Source: Rheinheimera oceanensis (lineage in GTDB: Bacteria > Pseudomonadota > Gammaproteobacteria > Enterobacterales > Alteromonadaceae). From it: a stretch of 64,000 nucleotides of DNA. A program made the translations under genes and the position numbers. The DNA lies in NCBI RefSeq assembly GCF_018831085.1, contig NZ_JAGPNM010000003.1, positions 372,001 to 436,000 of the forward strand, written 5' to 3'. The notes beneath the pieces were generated by a model, which saw nothing but the letters and a program-made list of their open reading frames with translations, made no database searches and was not told where the DNA came from. Positions 60,095-64,000 of this stretch are shown here, piece by piece. Every line of letters begins with the position of its first letter. Position 1 is the first letter of the stretch.

Positions 60095-61063
60095 TCAGGC
60101 TGAAAGCTGGGCTATGGCAGCGTTTTCTGCCGGTGTGGCTATCACTTTATGCAGGTTAATAATACCGGCCTGAATATGATCGATCAGCTGATGCAGCTGC
60201 TCTGTCGATAACTCGGTCAGCGGCCCGGTTTTTAACAGCGACTGCAGTTGATGCACCTGTTGCAAAATGCTGATGCTGTGCGGTAAACCTTTAGCCGACG
60301 CAGCAACACGGTTTAAACAATAGGCTATAGAGCGCGGAAAATCGGCATATGTCAGCAGGTAATCAATGGCATCGACATCTCCGCTTTGGTGTGCCAGATA
60401 ATAATGATAAGACTCTATACCACCAAGGGCATTCAGAATAGAAGTCCAGCGAAACTTAGGCCGCTTAATCTGCGTAGGCTGCAGTTGTTGTAGCACCATT
60501 ACATCCATAATGCGGGTTGTCATATCGGCCCGCTCTAAATGGCGGCCAATATTAAACAGGTCAAAGGCGTCGCTGCGCAGCATTACGCCGTCCAGCACTC
60601 CTACCACCATCTGACAGCGGCGGCTGACTTCCGTCATCAGGTTATAGCGCTGCTGCCGCCCGCCTGGTTGCTGGCAGTGCTGCTGTAGAAAGATATCGAG
60701 TTTATTCAGCTCTTCCCACATATCACGCGGAATAAGCTGGCGGATAGTACGTGCATTGTACTTAAGCTGGCTGCAGGTGTGCCGTATTGATACCGTGCTG
60801 GCACTGTTGCTGATCAAATGCGCCATAACGGCATATTCTATGCTGGCTTGCTCGGGTGTGGCGTCTGGCGGTAACTGATAGTTTGCCAGCGCGGTTTTAC
60901 TGTCCAGCCCCATCACATCCAGTAATACCGGCCAGCTGAACTGGGTGTCTTTGTGGCTGTCAATTAACAGATGGCTGGTGGCGTTAACCAGCCGGGCGGT
61001 GTCGTCCAGCCGCTCCAGATAGCGGCCAAGCCAGAACATATTATCTACAGATTTCAGTAGCAT
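60095..61063 (-). CDS. Alpha-E domain protein (DUF403)
   Basis: The 322-residue, all-helical product is a typical alpha-E protein: MLLKSVDNMFWLGRYLERLD, TCSQLKYNARTIRQLIPRDM and LRSDAFDLFNIGRHLERADM. The repeated LGRxxER motifs are diagnostic. Such proteins occur almost only beside circularly permuted ATP-grasp and transglutaminase genes, where they are predicted to help peptide synthesis or modification. It lies 3 bases downstream of the ATP-grasp gene. Confidence 0.9.
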   Translation of the reverse strand: MLLKSVDNMFWLGRYLERLDDTARLVNATSHLLIDSHKDTQFSWPVLLDVMGLDSKTALANYQLPPDATPEQASIEYAVMAHLISNSASTVSIRHTCSQLKYNARTIRQLIPRDMWEELNKLDIFLQQHCQQPGGRQQRYNLMTEVSRRCQMVVGVLDGVMLRSDAFDLFNIGRHLERADMTTRIMDVMVLQQLQPTQIKRPKFRWTSILNALGGIESYHYYLAHQSGDVDAIDYLLTYADFPRSIAYCLNRVAASAKGLPHSISILQQVHQLQSLLKTGPLTELSTEQLHQLIDHIQAGIINLHKVIATPAENAAIAQLSA

Positions 61064-61066
61064 GGT

Positions 61067-62524
61067 TTATACCTCATCGTTGATAATCCAGGTGTCTTTA
61101 CTGCCGCCACCTTGTGACGAATTTACCACCAGTGAGCCGCGCTTCAGGGCTACCCGGCTTAAACCGCCGGTAGTGCAGTACAGCTCTTTACCCTGCAGAA
61201 TAAACGGCCGTAAATCCAGATGGCGTGGCTCCAGCGCACCGTCGCACAGCGTAGGCGCGGTAGACAGGTTAAGTGTGGGTTGGGCAATAAAGTTACGCGG
61301 GTTGGCCTTAATGGCTTCGGCCATTTGTTGCTGCTCTGCCAGAGTAGAGCGCGGGCCAATTAAAATACCGTAACCGCCTGATTCATTAGCTGGTTTTACC
61401 ACCAGTTTGTCCAGGTTTGCCAGCACATAGTTTTTTTGCTTCGGGTCCAGACATAAAAAGGTTTCAACATTATCAATCAGCGCAGCTTCACCCAGATAAT
61501 ACTGAATAATCTGTGGTACATAGGCGTAAATGACTTTGTCGTCTGCCACACCGGAGCCGGGGGCATTGGCAATAGACACATTGCCTTTGGCCCAGGCTTT
61601 AATCAGGCCGGCAATGCCCAGCACTGAGTCGGGCCGGAATGCCAGAGGGTCAATAAAAACATCATCGACGCGGCGGTAAATTACATCAACCCGCTGTTTA
61701 CCGTGTAATTTCTTTAAATAGACAATGTCATCTTCTACAAATAAATCGGTGTTCTCTACCAGCTCAATGCCGGTTTGCTGCGCCAGAAAGCTGTGTTCAA
61801 AATAGGCTGAATTATAAATGCCCGGCGTTAGCAGCACTATGCAGGGGACATCGCTGTGGCGCGGCGACAGAGAAGCCAGCATACGCCACAGCTGATGCGG
61901 GTAGTCGTCTACCGGGTAAATGGTTGATTCAGCAAACAGCTCCGGAAAGACCCGTTTCATTACGGTACGGTTTTCCAGCATGTAAGACACACCGGACGGC
62001 ACCCGCAGGTTATCTTCCAGCACCAGAAAGCGGCCATGGTCATCACGAACTAAATCGGTGCCGCAAATATTGGCCCAAACGCCAAAACGGGGCGAAATGC
62101 CCTGACATGGTGCAAGGTAATTGCGTGATTGCAGCACTAAATCGGCCGGTACTACACCGTCTTTCAGGATGCTTTGTTTGTTGTACAAGTCATCAATAAA
62201 CAGGTTTAGTGCGGTTAAACGTTGTTTTAACCCCGTACTGGTGCTTTGCCATTCGGTGCTGGGGATAGTGCGCGGCATAACATCCAGCGGCCAGGCCCGG
62301 TCAATATTATCGCCGTCGCTGTATAGCGTAAAGCATACGCCCATATCGCTAATAGTTTGATTTAACTGCTCTTGTCGCTGGCACAGCTCAGTGGCGCCAT
62401 GTTTATCAATAAAACGGGCAATGGCTGCCGCCACCGGCCTGATGCTGCCGTCGCTGCTAACCAGCTCATCAAAGCAGTTTTCGGTTAACGGGTAACCACC
62501 GCGGGTAAAGCTTTTTACACTCAT
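61067..62524 (-). CDS. Circularly permuted type 2 ATP-grasp protein
   Basis: With the start at 62524 (ribosome binding site AAGGAG), the product has 485 residues; frames upstream to 62665 lack support. The permuted ATP-grasp motifs are intact: RFLVLEDNLRVPSGVSYML, VDDVFIDPLAFRPDSVLG, VVKPANESGGYGILIG and DLRPFILQGKEL. It is predicted to be a COOH-NH2 ligase making amide bonds with ATP, but no substrate is known. It begins the operon ATP-grasp, alpha-E, fusion, transglutaminase. Confidence 0.9.
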   Translation of the reverse strand: MSVKSFTRGGYPLTENCFDELVSSDGSIRPVAAAIARFIDKHGATELCQRQEQLNQTISDMGVCFTLYSDGDNIDRAWPLDVMPRTIPSTEWQSTSTGLKQRLTALNLFIDDLYNKQSILKDGVVPADLVLQSRNYLAPCQGISPRFGVWANICGTDLVRDDHGRFLVLEDNLRVPSGVSYMLENRTVMKRVFPELFAESTIYPVDDYPHQLWRMLASLSPRHSDVPCIVLLTPGIYNSAYFEHSFLAQQTGIELVENTDLFVEDDIVYLKKLHGKQRVDVIYRRVDDVFIDPLAFRPDSVLGIAGLIKAWAKGNVSIANAPGSGVADDKVIYAYVPQIIQYYLGEAALIDNVETFLCLDPKQKNYVLANLDKLVVKPANESGGYGILIGPRSTLAEQQQMAEAIKANPRNFIAQPTLNLSTAPTLCDGALEPRHLDLRPFILQGKELYCTTGGLSRVALKRGSLVVNSSQGGGSKDTWIINDEV

Positions 62525-62642
62525 CAGCAACTCCTTGCACCGCACAACAGACAGAATGCTGTTCATCACGGTTACTGAGCAAAGGTTGTGCCACTGCATG
62601 AACCGGATAAAAGTGTAGATAAAAAGTGCAGGTAAAAAATGC

Positions 62643-62675
62643 AAAAAAGCCCCGCCGGTTTGCACGGGCGGGGCT
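62643..62675 (-). terminator. Rho-independent terminator of the sugar isomerase gene
   Basis: A 9-bp stem (AGCCCCGCC with GGCGGGGCT, 62648-62675) with a 10-base loop is followed on the minus strand by a run of six T. It lies between the isomerase gene and the ATP-grasp operon. Confidence 0.9.
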
Positions 62676-62717
62676 GTTGTAAGCGGGTTTACAAACCAAT
62701 AGCTATGCAGTAAAGGT

Positions 62718-63620
62718 TCAGGCTAATAACGAGCTCAGGCTGCTAAAACCATGGCGTATGGTTTCAATTTTATTGTCTGTATGATCGCGCTCAACATAGG
62801 CATGCTTTAAACCTGCCTGGCTGGCTTTGGCAAAAATAGATTTAAAATCAATAACGCCTTTGCCTACGTCAGCAAAGTCGCCGTTGCTGTCCATATCTTT
62901 AACATGCCACAGCGGAAAACGGCCCGGGTGCTTAGCGATATAATCCAGCGGGTTTAGCCCGGCTTTAATCACCCAGTATAAATCCAGCTCCATTTGCACC
63001 AGCTTACTGTCGGTTTCATTCAGCAGCACATCGTAAGGCATGGCGCCTGACAGCTGAATAAATTCAAACTCATGATTATGATAAGCCAGCTGTAGCCCGG
63101 CGGCTTGTATACGCTCGCCTGCCTGGTTCAGAAACTCTGCCAGGGCTTTGTATTGATCTAACGTTTGCCGCTGTGCTTCATACAGATAAGGCAATACCAG
63201 ATACTGGTGGCCCATTATCAAGGCTTGTTCTATCACGCCATCCAGGTTTTGTTGCAGTGCTTCTAACGGCTGATGACATGACGGTGCGCTAAGGCCTTCA
63301 CTGTCGAGAATGTTTTTTAGCTGCTTTGCTGTCTGGTCAAAATAACCGGCAAATTCAACCTGGGTATAACCGACACCGGCCACCAGTTTTAATGTATCGG
63401 CGACGCTTTGTGCCATCAGATCGCGCAGCGTATATAACTGTAAACCGGGTACAACTTTAGCCGCTGCGGGTGTTGCTGCTAACGGCAACGATGTTAAACC
63501 CAGGCCTGTCATACCTAAACCGGCTACACCTAGACTCAGGGCGCCGAGTTGCAAAAATTGTCGTTTTTGCTTATCCGGCAGTTCCGGCTGTTGCCTAAAG
63601 GTTGAATTGTTGTATGACAT
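62718..63620 (-). CDS. Sugar phosphate isomerase/epimerase family protein with Tat-like signal
   Basis: The 300-residue protein has an N-terminal export signal with KRQFLQLGALSLGVAGLGM, a Lys-Arg variant of the twin-arginine motif, ending near ATPAAAK. The rest is an AP-endonuclease-2/xylose-isomerase TIM barrel: GLQLYTLRDLMAQSV, GVGYTQVEFAGY, LAYHNHEFEF, QMELDLYWVIKAG and WHVKDMDSNGD carry the metal-binding Glu, Asp and His residues. A periplasmic sugar isomerase or epimerase role fits, and the LacI-type gene beside it supports sugar metabolism. The substrate is unknown. Confidence 0.85.
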   Translation of the reverse strand: MSYNNSTFRQQPELPDKQKRQFLQLGALSLGVAGLGMTGLGLTSLPLAATPAAAKVVPGLQLYTLRDLMAQSVADTLKLVAGVGYTQVEFAGYFDQTAKQLKNILDSEGLSAPSCHQPLEALQQNLDGVIEQALIMGHQYLVLPYLYEAQRQTLDQYKALAEFLNQAGERIQAAGLQLAYHNHEFEFIQLSGAMPYDVLLNETDSKLVQMELDLYWVIKAGLNPLDYIAKHPGRFPLWHVKDMDSNGDFADVGKGVIDFKSIFAKASQAGLKHAYVERDHTDNKIETIRHGFSSLSSLLA

Positions 63621-63644
63621 CAGATACTCCTGCTCTGGTTAACG

Positions 63645-64000
63645 TTAGCCTGAACCTGCCGGAGCAGGGCCTGTGCTGTCGCGCTGAATAAGATCAAAAG
63701 GTAAAATAACTTTAGGCGCTTTACCCAAACGGCCGTCAAGTAAGTCAATTAACAGGCTAACTGCCGTGCTGCCAAACTCTTCTGCAGGTTGGGCTATTGT
63801 CGTCAGCGGAGGGTCGCTGAAAGCAGCAAAAGAAATATCATCAAAACCCGCTACCGAAACATCGCCGGGCACACTAAGGCCTGCCTGTTTGATGCCCTGT
63901 ATTGCGCCTATTGCCATTTCATCGTTTTCACAAAATACCGCAGTAGGGGGCTTGGCTAAAGCCAATAATTCGGTAGCGGCTTTATGGCCGGATTGCAAAG
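63645..64000 (-). CDS. LacI/PurR family regulator, 5' part outside window
   Basis: The frame runs off the window edge, so only the C-terminal 118 or so residues are seen: PPTAVFCENDEMAIGAIQGI, SVPGDVSVAGFDDISFAAFS and PPLTTIAQPAEEFGSTAV, the effector-binding and dimerisation part of LacI-type repressors. The DNA-binding domain lies outside. It ends 24 bases before the isomerase start and is likely co-transcribed with it. Confidence 0.92.
   Translation of the reverse strand, partial: LQSGHKAATELLALAKPPTAVFCENDEMAIGAIQGIKQAGLSVPGDVSVAGFDDISFAAFSDPPLTTIAQPAEEFGSTAVSLLIDLLDGRLGKAPKVILPFDLIQRDSTGPAPAGSG

Noticed and set aside
1..64000. CRISPR array, prophage or insertion sequence with transposase
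   Set aside because: No regularly spaced short repeats, phage structural genes or transposase genes were found on either strand.

Overview
The window reads as a chromosomal segment of a mid-GC gammaproteobacterium close to Rheinheimera, Alishewanella or Arsukibacterium. This rests on gene content and protein similarity recalled from those groups: tamAB, a gloA / nth-rnfEGDCBA neighbourhood, CmoM, natAB, a PA3286-like KASIII, a CsrD-like protein and tandem tRNA-Asn genes. No database search was possible.

Layout. 1-3.8 kb: end of a TrhA/hemolysin III gene, a glycosyltransferase, a small Lys/Ala-rich protein, a Nif3-like protein and cmoM. 3.8-4.06 kb: a 263-bp MITE flanked by TA. 4.06-9.5 kb: the outer-membrane assembly pair tamB-tamA. 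9.7-16.1 kb: a stand-alone ketoacyl-ACP synthase III, a CBM48 protein and an RND efflux pair. 16.2-23.7 kb: asnB, a DUF3025 gene, natAB, bfd, an aspartoacylase, a periplasmic binding protein and gloA.

23.7-29.45 kb is the accessory region, lying between gloA and nth. It holds diverged direct repeats, a complete integron gene cassette (DUF4160-DUF2442 with its own attC) without an integrase, a truncated cassette-like ORF, a decayed foreign copy of the nth 3' end, a lipoprotein, a DUF6795 protein paired with a class 3 lipase, a HigBA-type toxin-antitoxin operon and small unknown genes.

29.46-35.85 kb: the nth-rnfEGDCBA operon on the minus strand (redox-driven ion pump plus endonuclease III). 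35.9-43.2 kb: a degenerate GGDEF-EAL protein, three identical tandem tRNA-Asn genes with a strong promoter, a DnaA-box pair, a MATE transporter overlapping uvrB, and a putative porin. 43.3-51.2 kb: a second RND pair, an M14 carboxypeptidase and a chemoreceptor. 51.3-56.7 kb: an aa3-type cytochrome c oxidase cluster (subunit II, a fused subunit I+III, assembly factor CtaG, small membrane proteins). 56.7-62.5 kb: a transglutaminase / circularly permuted ATP-grasp / alpha-E cluster, in which one ATP-grasp copy looks catalytically degenerate. 62.7-64 kb: an exported sugar isomerase-like protein and the 3' part of a LacI-type regulator.

Most of the window is ordinary core genome. The points most worth a second look are the MITE inserted precisely at shared stop codons, the island between gloA and nth, and the amidoligase-like cluster.
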